A DNA stretch of 64,000 nucleotides from Bacillota bacterium (GTDB taxonomy: Bacteria > Bacillota > Clostridia > Clostridiales > Clostridiaceae), in contig JAEZKY010000381.1 of assembly GCA_023435985.1 (NCBI GenBank), positions 9,964 to 73,963 of the forward strand, in the 5' to 3' direction. Every line of letters begins with the position of its first letter. The stretch's first letter is position 1. This document shows, piece after piece, positions 43,918-52,965 of this stretch. The notes below the pieces were generated by a model. That model had not been told where the DNA came from and ran no database searches. It saw only the letters and a list, made by a program, of their open reading frames with translations. A program made the position numbers and the translations under genes.

Positions 43918-44426
43918 TTACTGCCCTTGAACTTTAATCATCTTTATAATCCCATATATTATTGTTACAAACATAACCCCTATAATTACAAATAATACTC
44001 CTGAACTCACTCCATACATTCTTCCCATGGCAGTTTGTAATTTTCCCATGCCAGCATACTCATCATACATGACATTTCTAAATCTATTAAAATCATTATT
44101 TTTCTGCCAATTTTATATAAAGTTTCTGCATTTTTTTCTGTAATTGAAACCGGATAGTTATAGCATCCAGGTACCTTAGCTAATATTGACATAAACACAT
44201 GCAAACCTGTACTAATTCCTATTATTATAAATAAACTCTTCTTACTTCCAAAGCTATCTGGAACTCCTGAGAAATTAAAATGAGTCGGAATAATTTCAGG
44301 TATACTATTCCAGTTTATTTTTAAATACATTATTACAAATACAATAGGCACTGTTGCTATTAAAATTAAAGTTCTATCTTTCCATGTTAATGGAATTTTA
44401 AGTTTAGGTCTCTTTTCACTATTCAA
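43918..44426 (-). pseudogene. DUF1648 membrane protein gene, frameshifted near its 3' end
   Basis: Frame 1 (44426-44007, 139 codons) carries the DUF1648 signature (WNSIPEIIPTHFNFSGVPDSFG) and three hydrophobic segments, then ends in a non-family tail (PWEECME). Frame 2, starting at ATG 44028, supplies what is missing: GRMYGVSSGVLFVIIGVMFV and TIIYGIIKMIK, the fourth membrane helix. One lost base near 44026-44030 would explain this. It could alternatively be two overlapping genes, but frame 2 has no ribosome site. Confidence 0.6.
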
Positions 44427-44488
44427 ATAATTCGCCTCATTACTAATATAATTAATTGTTATCTTTATAAATCTTCTAACTTTATTAT

Positions 44489-44962
44489 CTAGATTGCTCC
44501 AGGTAACCCTAATTCTTTAAACAGACCATTCAATCTATTTTGTTCATTTTGATTGACTTTGAATTGTATATTGTATAGATAATGTTCAAGTACGTCAGCA
44601 TCTTTAAGTAACTCATCATAAACATCGTCTATATTTTCTTTATCACTATGCTTTGCTATAGAATGGCAAATTGTATCAATTTCTTTCTTTTTAAAGCTGT
44701 TAGTTTCATTTAAGATTTTTCTTGCTTCAATAGAACTTAATTCAGCATGACTTAAAGTATACCCATTTTTATAGCTCGATATATCATGAAGCATTCCAGA
44801 AACTGCACATATTTCAACATTTAAACCACGTTTAAGTGCAAGTAAACTACAGATACTTGATACTCCATATAAATGATTAAAACCTCCGCGCCTTTCTTCA
44901 AAATTAGATAGACTATTAAGAAGATTATCAACAATATTTCTTATTTCCTCTAATCTATTCAT
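44489..44962 (-). CDS. HD-domain protein
   Basis: 157 residues. HD motif parts: H in GGFNHLYGV (~27-35), HD pair in GMLHDIS (~56-62), H in SHAELSS, and D in LLKDADVLEHYL (~118-129). A small phosphohydrolase of unknown substrate. GAGGAGG precedes ATG 44962. Confidence 0.82.
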   Translation of the reverse strand: MNRLEEIRNIVDNLLNSLSNFEERRGGFNHLYGVSSICSLLALKRGLNVEICAVSGMLHDISSYKNGYTLSHAELSSIEARKILNETNSFKKKEIDTICHSIAKHSDKENIDDVYDELLKDADVLEHYLYNIQFKVNQNEQNRLNGLFKELGLPGAI

Positions 44963-45164
44963 AGACTTCCCTCCTCTATATTCCTATAAAATTGGCTGCA
45001 CCACATTTTAATTAACAATTAACTATGTGCAATTTAAAATAAAATTTCTAGCAGAATTTTTGAGATTTTATTTATAGATATATAGTTTATAGATTTGACT
45101 TATATATAGAATAATTTTGTATATACCTATATCAGAAATTACATAATTCTAAGTTCAAAGCTAT

Positions 45165-46355
45165 TTATTTATAACATCTATTTATTGCTTTTAACAATCT
45201 TTCCAATGCAGCTTCAAGAACATTAGATGGACATGCCAAATTAATTCTTTCAAAGCCTCTTCCTTCATCTCCAAAAACATATCCTTCATCAAGAAAAATC
45301 ATAGCTTCTGTTGTCATAAATTTTTCTAGAGCCATGTGATCTTTCTCTAAATTTCTAAAATCCAGCCATTGAAGGTATGTGCCTTCTAAATTAAAAACCT
45401 TAATTTCAGGTAAGTGTGTCTTCACAAAATTTTCTACAATCTTTTTATTTCTATCTAAAACCTGAATTAATTCATCAAGCCATTCTTCACATTCATTATA
45501 AGCAATTTCACATGCCTTATAACCAAATATATTAAGCCCTGAATTTCCAGAAGCAGTTCTCTTTTCACTTGCTATTTTATCTTTTATTCTTTTATTTGGA
45601 ACAATGATATTAGAAGTTTGAAGTCCTGCTAAATTGAAAGTTTTACTTGGTGCAGTGCATATAACGGAATTGTTTGCAAATTCCTCTGAAATACTTGCAA
45701 AAACTGTGTGCTTAAAGCCAGGCATTATTAAATCAAAGTGAATTTCATCAGATACTATGAGCACATTATTATCTATGCATATCTTCCCTATCTTTATTAA
45801 TTCATCTTCACTCCAGACACGTCCAACTGGATTATGTGGATTACATAAAATCATTAGCTTGGTGCTTTCTAATTTTGCCTTTTCTTCTAGATCTTCGAAA
45901 TCTATCTCATAATGATCCTCACAAAGCATTAACTTACTTTTTACTACCTTTCTTTTATTATCCTCAATTGCCTTGTAAAATGGATAATATACCGGTGTCA
46001 TAATAAGCACACCATCTTCCTCTTTTGTAAGCGCCCTGACTATTGTATATAATGCTGGAACTACTCCCGAAAATTCTATAATCCATTCCTTTTTTATTTT
46101 CCACTCATGCCTCTTCTCCATCCAGTTACATACTGCCTTATAATATTCATCTGTAGCCTGAGTATATCCCAAAATACTTGAATCCAAATATCTCTTTAGT
46201 CCATCTATAATTTCTGGTGGATTTTTAAATTCCATATCTGCAACTGAAAAGGGTACTATATCATCAGTAACCTTTTCATTAGTCTTACTCATCAAATTCC
46301 ACTTACTAGATCCTACATTTTTTCTGCTTACTAAAGTTTCAAAATCGTATTTCAT
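45165..46355 (-). CDS. malY: MalY/PatB-type PLP-dependent C-S lyase/aminotransferase
   Basis: 396 residues, fold-type I. N-terminus 'YDFETLVSRKNVGSSKWNLM' and 'PFSVADMEFKNPPEI' are MalY/PatB hallmarks; substrate Asn in CNPHNPVGRVW (~179), PLP Asp/His in DEIHFDLI, Schiff-base Lys in TAPSKTFNLAGLQ (~241). The family cleaves cystathionine or cysteine (beta-lyase). AGGAGG upstream; only 17 nt from aspS, so it is in the T-box operon. Confidence 0.9.
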   Translation of the reverse strand: MKYDFETLVSRKNVGSSKWNLMSKTNEKVTDDIVPFSVADMEFKNPPEIIDGLKRYLDSSILGYTQATDEYYKAVCNWMEKRHEWKIKKEWIIEFSGVVPALYTIVRALTKEEDGVLIMTPVYYPFYKAIEDNKRKVVKSKLMLCEDHYEIDFEDLEEKAKLESTKLMILCNPHNPVGRVWSEDELIKIGKICIDNNVLIVSDEIHFDLIMPGFKHTVFASISEEFANNSVICTAPSKTFNLAGLQTSNIIVPNKRIKDKIASEKRTASGNSGLNIFGYKACEIAYNECEEWLDELIQVLDRNKKIVENFVKTHLPEIKVFNLEGTYLQWLDFRNLEKDHMALEKFMTTEAMIFLDEGYVFGDEGRGFERINLACPSNVLEAALERLLKAINRCYK

Positions 46356-46372
46356 TTATTAACCTCCTCGTA

Positions 46373-47662
46373 TTATGGAGCCAATCTTGTTCTATCCCTT
46401 GGTATTAAACTGGCCTCTCTAACATTTTCTAATCCTAAAAGTTTAGCTGTTATTCTTTCAAGTCCTATAGCTAACCCTCCATGTGGCGGCATTCCATACT
46501 TGAAGTTTGAAGTATAGCTTATATAATTCTCAGGATTCAATCCCTTGTATTTTATATTTTCTATTAGCATATCATAATCATGTATCCTTTGACCACCCGT
46601 TGTAATTTCAATTCCTCTAAATAGTAAATCAAAACTATGAGTTTCATCCTCACCGCAAGGCATTGTATACATTGGTCTTTTCTTTCTCGGGTAATTAATT
46701 AAAAATAGAAAATCACTATTATAGTTTTCTTTTGCATACTTACAAATTAATTTTTCTCCTTCTGGATCAATATCTCCATCTAAGCCTGTTTTCTCATACT
46801 GTTTTTCTAAAACTTCAATGGCATCACTAAATTTCATCCTTGGTATTTTTGTTTCAATTTGAGGAACTTCAGCATTTAAAATATCCAAATATTTTTTCCC
46901 CTCGTCTAATACTCCTTGCAATATGAATTTTAATAAGTTCTCTTCCAAATTCATCAAATCTTCTTCATTTTCAATAAATCCCATTTCTAAATCCATACTT
47001 ATATATTCATTTAAATGCCTATTGGTATTATGCTCTTCTGCCCTATAAACATGCCCTATTTCATAAACTCTCTCAAAACCTGCTCCAACCATCATCTGCT
47101 TATAAACCTGAGGGCTTTGTGCCAAGTACGCTCGTCTTTCAAAATAATCAACCTTAAATAATTCTGTCCCTCCCTCTGCTCCTTCTTCTACAAGCTTAGG
47201 AGTAGATATTTCTGTAAAATTTTCATTATTTAAAAACTCTCTAAAGCCGTGGGTAATAATATTCTGTACTTTAAATATCGAATTAACTTTAGCATGCCTT
47301 AAGCTGAGCACTCTATTATTTAGCATTGTATCTAAGTTAATATCAAGGTTTTTCTTATTTATTTCAATTGGTAATTCGCTTAAAGCACTGTTAATAATCT
47401 CTAATTCTTCAGTATAGACTTCAAAGCTATTAAATTTGTTTTCATTTTCATTGATAGTTCCAATAATTCTTATTACACTTTCCAGCCTAATTTCATTCAT
47501 TTTAAATTTATCATTATCAATTACACATTGTACTAAGCCACTTCTATCTCTTATTATGATGAAGGTTATTGATTTTAATCTTTTTATGCGATACACCCAG
47601 CCTTTAATTTCTACCTTCTCATTTATATAATTATTTAATTCACTTATCATTATTCTTTTCAT
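46373..47662 (-). CDS. aspS: Archaeal-type aspartyl-tRNA synthetase (likely non-discriminating, AspRS2)
   Basis: 429-residue class IIb synthetase, shorter than bacterial AspRS (no GAD insertion). OB-fold anticodon domain ~1-105; class II motif 2 'YRAEEHNTNRHLNEYISMD' (~205-225); motif 3 'GGLAIGLERI' (~400). Such enzymes charge tRNA-Asn and tRNA-Asp when Asn-tRNA is formed by GatCAB. Preceded by a tandem T-box leader. AAAGGAG upstream of ATG 47662. Confidence 0.92.
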   Translation of the reverse strand: MKRIMISELNNYINEKVEIKGWVYRIKRLKSITFIIIRDRSGLVQCVIDNDKFKMNEIRLESVIRIIGTINENENKFNSFEVYTEELEIINSALSELPIEINKKNLDINLDTMLNNRVLSLRHAKVNSIFKVQNIITHGFREFLNNENFTEISTPKLVEEGAEGGTELFKVDYFERRAYLAQSPQVYKQMMVGAGFERVYEIGHVYRAEEHNTNRHLNEYISMDLEMGFIENEEDLMNLEENLLKFILQGVLDEGKKYLDILNAEVPQIETKIPRMKFSDAIEVLEKQYEKTGLDGDIDPEGEKLICKYAKENYNSDFLFLINYPRKKRPMYTMPCGEDETHSFDLLFRGIEITTGGQRIHDYDMLIENIKYKGLNPENYISYTSNFKYGMPPHGGLAIGLERITAKLLGLENVREASLIPRDRTRLAP

Positions 47663-47694
47663 ACATAATTTCTCCTTTACAATACTACTAATTC

Positions 47695-47753
47695 AAAAAG
47701 CCCCTTGAGTCAGCTAAACTCAAGGGGCAAAAATTATTTTCGCGGTACCACCC
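47695..47753 (-). promoter_or_regulatory. Second T-box/terminator module (aspS-proximal)
   Basis: T-box GGGTGGTACCGCG at 47753-47741, then the perfect terminator GCCCCTTGAGT/ACTCAAGGGGC (47728-47718 with 47710-47700) and five T. Only ~65 nt separate it from the first module's terminator, too short for its own Stem I. Confidence 0.8.
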
Positions 47754-47817
47754 TTTTTGACTTATTATTAAACCTATAATTTGTGAAGAATAAGCTTAAA
47801 TTAAATGGGCCCATTTA

Positions 47818-48097
47818 TAAAAAAAAGCTTTCACTTCATTTTATAGAAGTGAAAGCTATATCTTCACGGTGCCATTCTACTTTGACAAAGGTAAATTACT
47901 AAGTCATCTTTAGCCTTTTAACGGAGGAGTCCGGCTTATCCTACTAAAATTTCTTTTTCATGTTTTAATAGATTTCAGATAAGCTTCTTCAGGATGTCTT
48001 CAATATAAACTTTCTCATAGAGCTCCCACCAGCCTCTACTCGCTTAAGATACTAATATTATATTTACTCTTCCTTTCATAGAAGTTAAAATTTTCTT
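47818..48097 (-). promoter_or_regulatory. First T-box module of the aspS-malY operon
   Basis: Full T-box leader: Stem I region from ~48060 to 47970 (AGTA motif at ~48040), a GC-rich stem CCGGACTCCTCCG (~47932-47920), the T-box-like AGAATGGCACCGTGAA at 47878-47863, and a 12-bp terminator stem (47846-47857 with 47826-47837) with an eight-T tail. A GAC (Asp) triplet after GAA at 47998-47996 may be the specifier; low certainty. Confidence 0.8.
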
Positions 48098-48103
48098 TTT
48101 TAT

Positions 48104-48132
48104 ATACTACTCTTTATAAAACTAATTGTCAA
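48104..48132 (-). promoter_or_regulatory. aspS-malY promoter
   Basis: TTGACA (48132-48127), 17-bp spacer, TAGTAT (48109-48104) on the minus strand, giving a ~430-nt leader. Confidence 0.7.
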
Positions 48133-48238
48133 TACATTATATAAATTATCATTATATGTTCATTTAAACACACAAATCAGATGCAGCTATGTCGTTTAGC
48201 TTAATATTTTTTTATAAACGTCTAAGATAATATGATAT

Positions 48239-48267
48239 TTGAGACAATTTTTATGCTAAAATATAAA
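48239..48267 (+). promoter_or_regulatory. Promoter of the VOC gene
   Basis: TTGAGA (48239-48244), 17-bp spacer, TATAAA (48262-48267), 23 nt before the ATG. Confidence 0.6.
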
Positions 48268-48289
48268 AAACAAACTAAGGAGATTTATT

Positions 48290-48670
48290 ATGAGACTGAA
48301 TTCTATACATCATATTGCAATTATTGCTTCAAATTATGAATTATCAAAGAATTTCTATGTGAATATATTAGGCTTCCAAATTATTCGTGAAAATTATAGA
48401 AAGGATAGAGATTCATATAAGTTAGATTTAAAAATAGGCAATAGTGAAATCGAACTTTTTTCAATGCCTAAAGCCCCTAAAAGGCCTTCATATCCTGAGG
48501 CTTGTGGATTAAGGCATCTTGCTTTCCATGTAGAAAACATTGAAGATATAGTTGATGAATTAAACGCTAATGGAATTGAGACAGAGCCAGTTAGAATAGA
48601 TGAATATACTGGCCGAAAGTTCACGTTTTTTAGTGATCCCGATGGATTACCATTAGAATTACATGAATAG
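48290..48670 (+). CDS. VOC-family metalloenzyme (YaeR/SMU1112c type)
   Basis: 126 residues, single vicinal-oxygen-chelate domain. Metal ligands expected at His8/9 (IHHIAI), Glu in NSEIELFS, His in GLRHLAFHV and Glu in LPLELHE; motif FSDPDGLPLELHE is typical. Glyoxalase-I-like family of unknown substrate. AAGGAG upstream. Divergent from the aspS T-box. Confidence 0.9.
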   Translation: MRLNSIHHIAIIASNYELSKNFYVNILGFQIIRENYRKDRDSYKLDLKIGNSEIELFSMPKAPKRPSYPEACGLRHLAFHVENIEDIVDELNANGIETEPVRIDEYTGRKFTFFSDPDGLPLELHE

Positions 48671-48849
48671 CATATTATTATTATTATATTTATACTAAAT
48701 TGAAGCAATGAGAAAAATAATGATATGTGCTAAATGAAATTTTGCTTCTATGTATATACATTAACTAAAAATTCATATGAATATAAAACTACACTAAATA
48801 TAATAAGGATGATAGTAACATCACCCCTATTATATTTATAAGCATTTTA

Positions 48850-49227
48850 TTACATTGCTTTGCCTGGTATTATTGCATCTACTATACCAATAGCCAAAGC
48901 TGCCAATATTGCTCCTATTATAGATACGCTCATAGTTGGAACAAAAAATTGTGCTATATACAGTATAATAGCAGCTACAACAAATCCTTTTATACCTCTT
49001 CCAAATGGAGATGCATCAACTCCCATGAAAGCTTCTACTAAATAATCTAATATACTAATTACAAGTGCTGCTATTAAATATGACCACATACCAGTAATAC
49101 TAAATCCTGGTGTAAAGAATGATACTATTGCTAAGATTACTGCTGTTAAAACTAATCTTCCTAACCAACTCCAAATACTTTTACTATTAAAATTTTGTTT
49201 TGTAGAATTGTCTTTGTCATGTACCAT
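48850..49227 (-). CDS. Phage-holin-4-like (YvlD-type) membrane protein
   Basis: 125 residues, four hydrophobic segments (~22-42, 46-65, 74-97, 102-120); the pattern matches PF04020 (phage_holin_4_2, YvlD), which are ordinary chromosomal membrane proteins despite the name. Start at ATG 49227 because AAGGAGGT lies just upstream. Confidence 0.8.
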   Translation of the reverse strand: MVHDKDNSTKQNFNSKSIWSWLGRLVLTAVILAIVSFFTPGFSITGMWSYLIAALVISILDYLVEAFMGVDASPFGRGIKGFVVAAIILYIAQFFVPTMSVSIIGAILAALAIGIVDAIIPGKAM

Positions 49228-49411
49228 AACCAAGTACCTCCTTAAATTAAAAATAACTTTTTCTTGGGTATACATATATTGTGCCCCAATAATAAAAATA
49301 TATAATATTTTTTATTCAATTTAATTAAGTGTATTGAAATAGCACATGACTTTAATTTTATTTACAATAAAATTACATATGTAATAGTCTAAATTTTAAT
49401 TCATTCTATAT

Positions 49412-50269
49412 TTAATCTGTCTTTCTTGAACTTAATAAAGTAATACTTAGTATCTCTGGCACATTAAATATTCTTATTAGCGGCTTACTATGTCCAATTC
49501 CTCTGCTGACGATCATCTTTTTATTATTGGCTTCGTATATTCCGCTGCTATATTTAGGGAAAAATTTTCTTTCTGGTGAAAGCAGCCCTCCTAAAAAGGG
49601 TAATCTTATCATTCCACCATGAACATGACCAGATAGAATCAAGTCCACATTATATTTTGCATATTTTTCGAAATATAATGGATTATGCGCCAACAGTATA
49701 TTGTATTCCTCTACTTTACAGCTTTCTAGCACCGGCGTAATTATTTCTTCTAAATCTATTAATGGCTTATTTCTTATTTTATAAAACTTAAGAGGAACAT
49801 CAATTCCATAAAGGTTTAAGTGATCCTTTTTCCTTTTTAGAATTATTTTTTCATCTTTTAATATTTTAATCCCCAATTTATTTAATCTATATAAAATTAA
49901 CTTTAAATCACTTTTCGTTAAACGCTGTTCATGATTTCCTACAATGTAATATATCTTATATTTTTTGCTCAAGACTTTTGCTAATTCTAAAAATCTATCA
50001 AATTTTTTATCATATTTGTTGACCATATCTCCTGTCATAACAATAATATCTGGCTTTTGATCATCAACTTTTTTAACAATTTTATTAGTATTTCCAATAA
50101 ATGAATGACTGTGAAAGTCTGATAAATGAACTATCTTAAAGTTACTAAATTCTTTTGGTATTTTGTCACTTTTAATTTCATATTTAGATACCCTCATTAG
50201 TTTATTACCTAAATACAATCCTACTACTAATAAAAATAATGCTACTAATACTATTAATCTTTCAATCAT
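49412..50269 (-). CDS. Membrane-anchored metallophosphoesterase (YkuE-like)
   Basis: 285 residues. One N-terminal membrane segment (~4-22), then calcineurin-like motifs in order: LSDFHSH (~49-55), TGDMVN (~79-84), VGNHEQR (~110-116), LLAHNP (~195) and SGHVHGG (~214-220). YkuE-type enzymes hydrolyse phosphodiester or UDP-lipid substrates at the membrane. Substrate unknown. Confidence 0.88.
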   Translation of the reverse strand: MIERLIVLVALFLLVVGLYLGNKLMRVSKYEIKSDKIPKEFSNFKIVHLSDFHSHSFIGNTNKIVKKVDDQKPDIIVMTGDMVNKYDKKFDRFLELAKVLSKKYKIYYIVGNHEQRLTKSDLKLILYRLNKLGIKILKDEKIILKRKKDHLNLYGIDVPLKFYKIRNKPLIDLEEIITPVLESCKVEEYNILLAHNPLYFEKYAKYNVDLILSGHVHGGMIRLPFLGGLLSPERKFFPKYSSGIYEANNKKMIVSRGIGHSKPLIRIFNVPEILSITLLSSRKTD

Positions 50270-50374
50270 TAATTTTTCTTACCTTTCGTAAATAATAAAT
50301 ATATTTTATCACAAAATAAGAGCTTCCTTATATATAAACTCTTAAAATTATCTTTGCATTTAATTAAAATGAAA

Positions 50375-51190
50375 TTAAAAACTAAACGCACAAACAACCT
50401 CTTCACCTTTCCATATTACTGGATCTCCTTCAGTAAGCTTTACCATATCATCATTTTCATCTTCGTCAATAACACGGATTTCATTATTCTTATCTTTTTT
50501 CCTAGGTTTGCTTTTATTTTTCACATTTTTATTATCTAAGGAAGTTACTATATAATCAGGTGAAGCTTCTTTACTTTTGCAATTTTCTATACTTGATTTT
50601 TGAGTAGCTTCATCCTTTGTTTCCGTTGTATCTATATTACAACTATTTGCAGCTAAGTTTGCATTTGTTTCCTGAAAACTTTTATTGTCAATATTAATGG
50701 CATTTTTATTATTTATAATATCATTTTTTATATCAATTACCTTATTGTCCTTATGTCTATTATCCCTTTCAACATGGGCGTTATCTTCAAAGCTGCTGCC
50801 TTGCTGTTCTTTTTCATTAGCTTCAGCTTGCTCTACTTTAGCTTTGTTTTGAACCTTTTCTCTTGGCTTAATATTTTGGTGCTTTGCAAAATTTTTTACT
50901 TTATATACTTTATCTTGAGTAAGTTCTACCATTTCTAAATCTATAAAAGCTTTTACAGCTAATTCTATTTCAGATATTTCTCTATTGAACTCTATAGCCA
51001 AGGTCTCTAAAGTATATGGTATATTTCTAGATAAAAATAATTCTCCCTCTAAGTTCACCCTACCTGCTAAAACCACAAGTCTAGTCCAAACATAATTTAT
51101 GAGATCTCTTTTTTCCATTCTATCTATTATTTTAAACTTTGTATCTTCATACATATTTACATTAAATTTAACACATTTTCTTTCTCTCAT
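50375..51190 (-). CDS. Phage replisome organizer N-terminal domain protein
   Basis: 271 residues. Residues ~5-110 match the phage replisome organizer N-terminal winged-helix domain (FNVNMYEDTKFKIIDRMEKR, YVWTRLVVLAGRVN, 'LETLAIEFNR'). The rest is a low-complexity, Asn/Lys/Glu-rich linker, ending in an acidic tail and 'DPVIWKGEEVVCAFSF'. In Clostridia this chromosomal version is found outside prophages; no other phage genes are near. Start at ATG 51190 with AGGAG 10 nt upstream. Confidence 0.8.
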   Translation of the reverse strand: MRERKCVKFNVNMYEDTKFKIIDRMEKRDLINYVWTRLVVLAGRVNLEGELFLSRNIPYTLETLAIEFNREISEIELAVKAFIDLEMVELTQDKVYKVKNFAKHQNIKPREKVQNKAKVEQAEANEKEQQGSSFEDNAHVERDNRHKDNKVIDIKNDIINNKNAINIDNKSFQETNANLAANSCNIDTTETKDEATQKSSIENCKSKEASPDYIVTSLDNKNVKNKSKPRKKDKNNEIRVIDEDENDDMVKLTEGDPVIWKGEEVVCAFSF

Positions 51191-51315
51191 TTTTAACACA
51201 CTCCTATATAAATAAATTTTCTATATAGGATATATGATTAAAAATGAAAGTTACCAATATAAATTTAAAAATTTTTATATATTTTTTCGTATGATATTAT
51301 TTTGAAAAAACAATA

Positions 51316-51352
51316 AAAGGCAGACTAAGTATTTATAACTTAATGCGCCTTT
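51316..51352 (-). terminator. Imperfect hairpin repeat, likely terminator
   Basis: AAAGGC...TAAGT / ACTTA...GCCTTT with inner mismatches; T/A-rich tail on the minus strand. Homologous to 57593-57627. It follows the small-protein cluster at 51386-51792. Confidence 0.5.
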
Positions 51353-51385
51353 ATAATTCTTATCGCTGGCTCTATAAATTGTAAT

Positions 51386-51469
51386 TTATTTCTTCTTACC
51401 TTTTTTATTTTGCGAAATTAAAATACAAAAAATAGCTGCACCTATTGCAACCCAAATGGCAGTATTCAT
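51386..51469 (-). CDS. 27-residue membrane peptide
   Basis: MNTAIWVAIGAAIFCILISQ followed by NKKGKKK. A GAGAGGAG site lies 8 nt before the ATG. Single hydrophobic segment with a basic tail. Looks like a real small protein, function unknown. Confidence 0.6.
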   Translation of the reverse strand: MNTAIWVAIGAAIFCILISQNKKGKKK

Positions 51470-51494
51470 TTAAAATTCTCCTCTCAAATTACAT

Positions 51495-51612
51495 TCATAA
51501 AATGATTTCATAAAGCTTATAAAATATACAGCATATTGATATAACAAGACTTATTCCAGCAAATATCTTTACACCAACTTTTGACTTCTTATCCTTCCGT
51601 TTATAACTTATT
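51495..51612 (-). other. Short open frame with hydrophobic segment, no clear start
   Basis: A frame with no ATG/GTG/TTG start reads RKDKKSKVGVKIFAGISLVI then SICCIFYKLYEIIL and stop at 51495. It lies between two small membrane protein genes on the same strand. It may use a rare start codon (ATA/ATT after AAGGAT at ~51610) or be decayed. Confidence 0.3.
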
Positions 51613-51792
51613 TTTATCCTTAAATATTTTTGCGCATAGCTGTACTAAACAGCCACTTATAATTACCAGTATAATATAGCTAATTATATTGTGTCTCAGT
51701 TTGATAATTTCAAATCCTATATAAAAAGTTAAAAAAAATGATAAGAATATACTTAAAAGATTTATTATTCGAAACATCTTATTACTTTTCAT
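51601..51792 (-). CDS. Small membrane protein (63 aa)
   Basis: Two hydrophobic segments (~10-30 and 37-53) with a basic C-terminus (IFKDKNKL). CAAGGAG lies 8 nt before the ATG. No family recognised. Confidence 0.65.
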   Translation of the reverse strand: MKSNKMFRIINLLSIFLSFFLTFYIGFEIIKLRHNIISYIILVIISGCLVQLCAKIFKDKNKL

Positions 51793-51899
51793 GATTATAA
51801 CTCCTTGACAAATTATTGTTAAAAATAATTATAGCATAAATTTTAGATACCATATTGTCATTTTATATTAGAATTTAGGGGTAATATGGAGTGGTAAAT

Positions 51900-52787
51900 A
51901 TGAAAAAATCAAAAATAACAAAATTGTTAGCTGGTACATTATTAACGGTATCAGTCCTAGCATTAAATCCAATAGCCGCAAGTGCAGAGTGGAAACAAGA
52001 TAACAAGGGCTGGTGGTATACTGAAGGGAATTCATGGGCTAGAGGCTGGAGAGCAATCTATGGAAGTTTATATTACTTTAAGGCAAACTGATATATGGTA
52101 AATAATTCTGGTAATATGTTTTTTGACCAAGAAGATGGATTAAACAGTAGTGGTCAATTTGCAAATGTAACAATTCCTAGTACAGTAACAACTATAGGAG
52201 CAGGTGCATTTGCTGGCTGTACCAATTTAATAACCATTGCAATACCAAGCGGTGTAAGAACAATTTCTGACCATGCATTTGCAGATTGCAGAAACTTAAC
52301 TAATATAACAATACCAAGCAGCGTATCAAAAATGGGTAATGATATATTTCTTGATTGCTTAAGTTTAACAGATGCAACAATAAAAAATGGGCTAACTTTG
52401 TTAAGTTCTGGTACATTTTCTAATTGTATTAAATTAACAAATATAACACTTCCAAATAGTATAACAGCCATAGGGGAAAGTACCTTTGAAAACTGTATAA
52501 GTTTAAAAAACATAACTATTCCAAGCGGTGTAACAACCATATATAATACAGCCTTTTCCCACTGCATTAATTTGACAAGCTTAACACTTCCTGAAGGTCT
52601 AACATCCATAGGAATGGGAGCATTCAAAGACTGTACTAGTTTAACTAGCATAACAATTCCAAATAGTGTTCAAAGCATAAAAACTCATGAGAATGGTCCT
52701 TTGAATACTGTAATAGTAACTAATCTATTTGAATGCTACAGTAATGTTAAAGTTTATGTAAAGAGTGACGCAACAAAGCAGCTTTAG
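51900..52787 (+). pseudogene. Secreted BspA-like leucine-rich-repeat protein, interrupted by in-frame TGA
   Basis: Start ATG 51900 (GGAG 8 nt upstream). Signal peptide MKKSKITKLLAGTLLTVSVL...ASAEW, then a cell-wall-binding repeat (KQDNKGWWYTEG, SWARGWRAIYGSLYYFKAN). A TGA at 52089-52091 stops it, but the frame is unbroken afterwards: Y-M-V-N-N-S-G-N, as expected of KANGYMVNN in this repeat family, so GGA-to-TGA is likely. Residues after it form about seven LRR_5 (BspA-type) repeats ('VTIPSTVTTIGAGAFAGC', 'LTSIGMGAFKDC'). Confidence 0.7.
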
Positions 52788-52908
52788 TTAGTTGTGGGGT
52801 AAGCGCAAACCAGATCATTGTAGCATCTTAATAATATACAATAATTAAATAATTTTTCTAATTATAAAAATTTTAATCTCTATTTTTTAATATTTGATGC
52901 ATTAAAAT

Positions 52909-52943
52909 ATCCCAGTAAGCATTTTCATGAGTTTTACTGGGAT
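52909..52943. terminator. Hairpin between LRR gene and EFR1 gene
   Basis: ATCCCAGTAA/TTACTGGGAT 10-bp stem between convergent genes; tails are A/T-rich on both sides. Confidence 0.6.
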
Positions 52944-52965
52944 TTATGATTTAATTTGATGATTT

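Noticed and set aside
50375..51190. Prophage, suggested by the replisome-organizer domain gene and the holin-like gene
   Set aside because: No integrase, capsid, terminase or lysis genes nearby; both families are also chromosomal in Clostridia.
52089..52091. TGA as selenocysteine codon in the LRR gene
   Set aside because: No SECIS-like hairpin just downstream, and the family has Gly at this position, not Cys.
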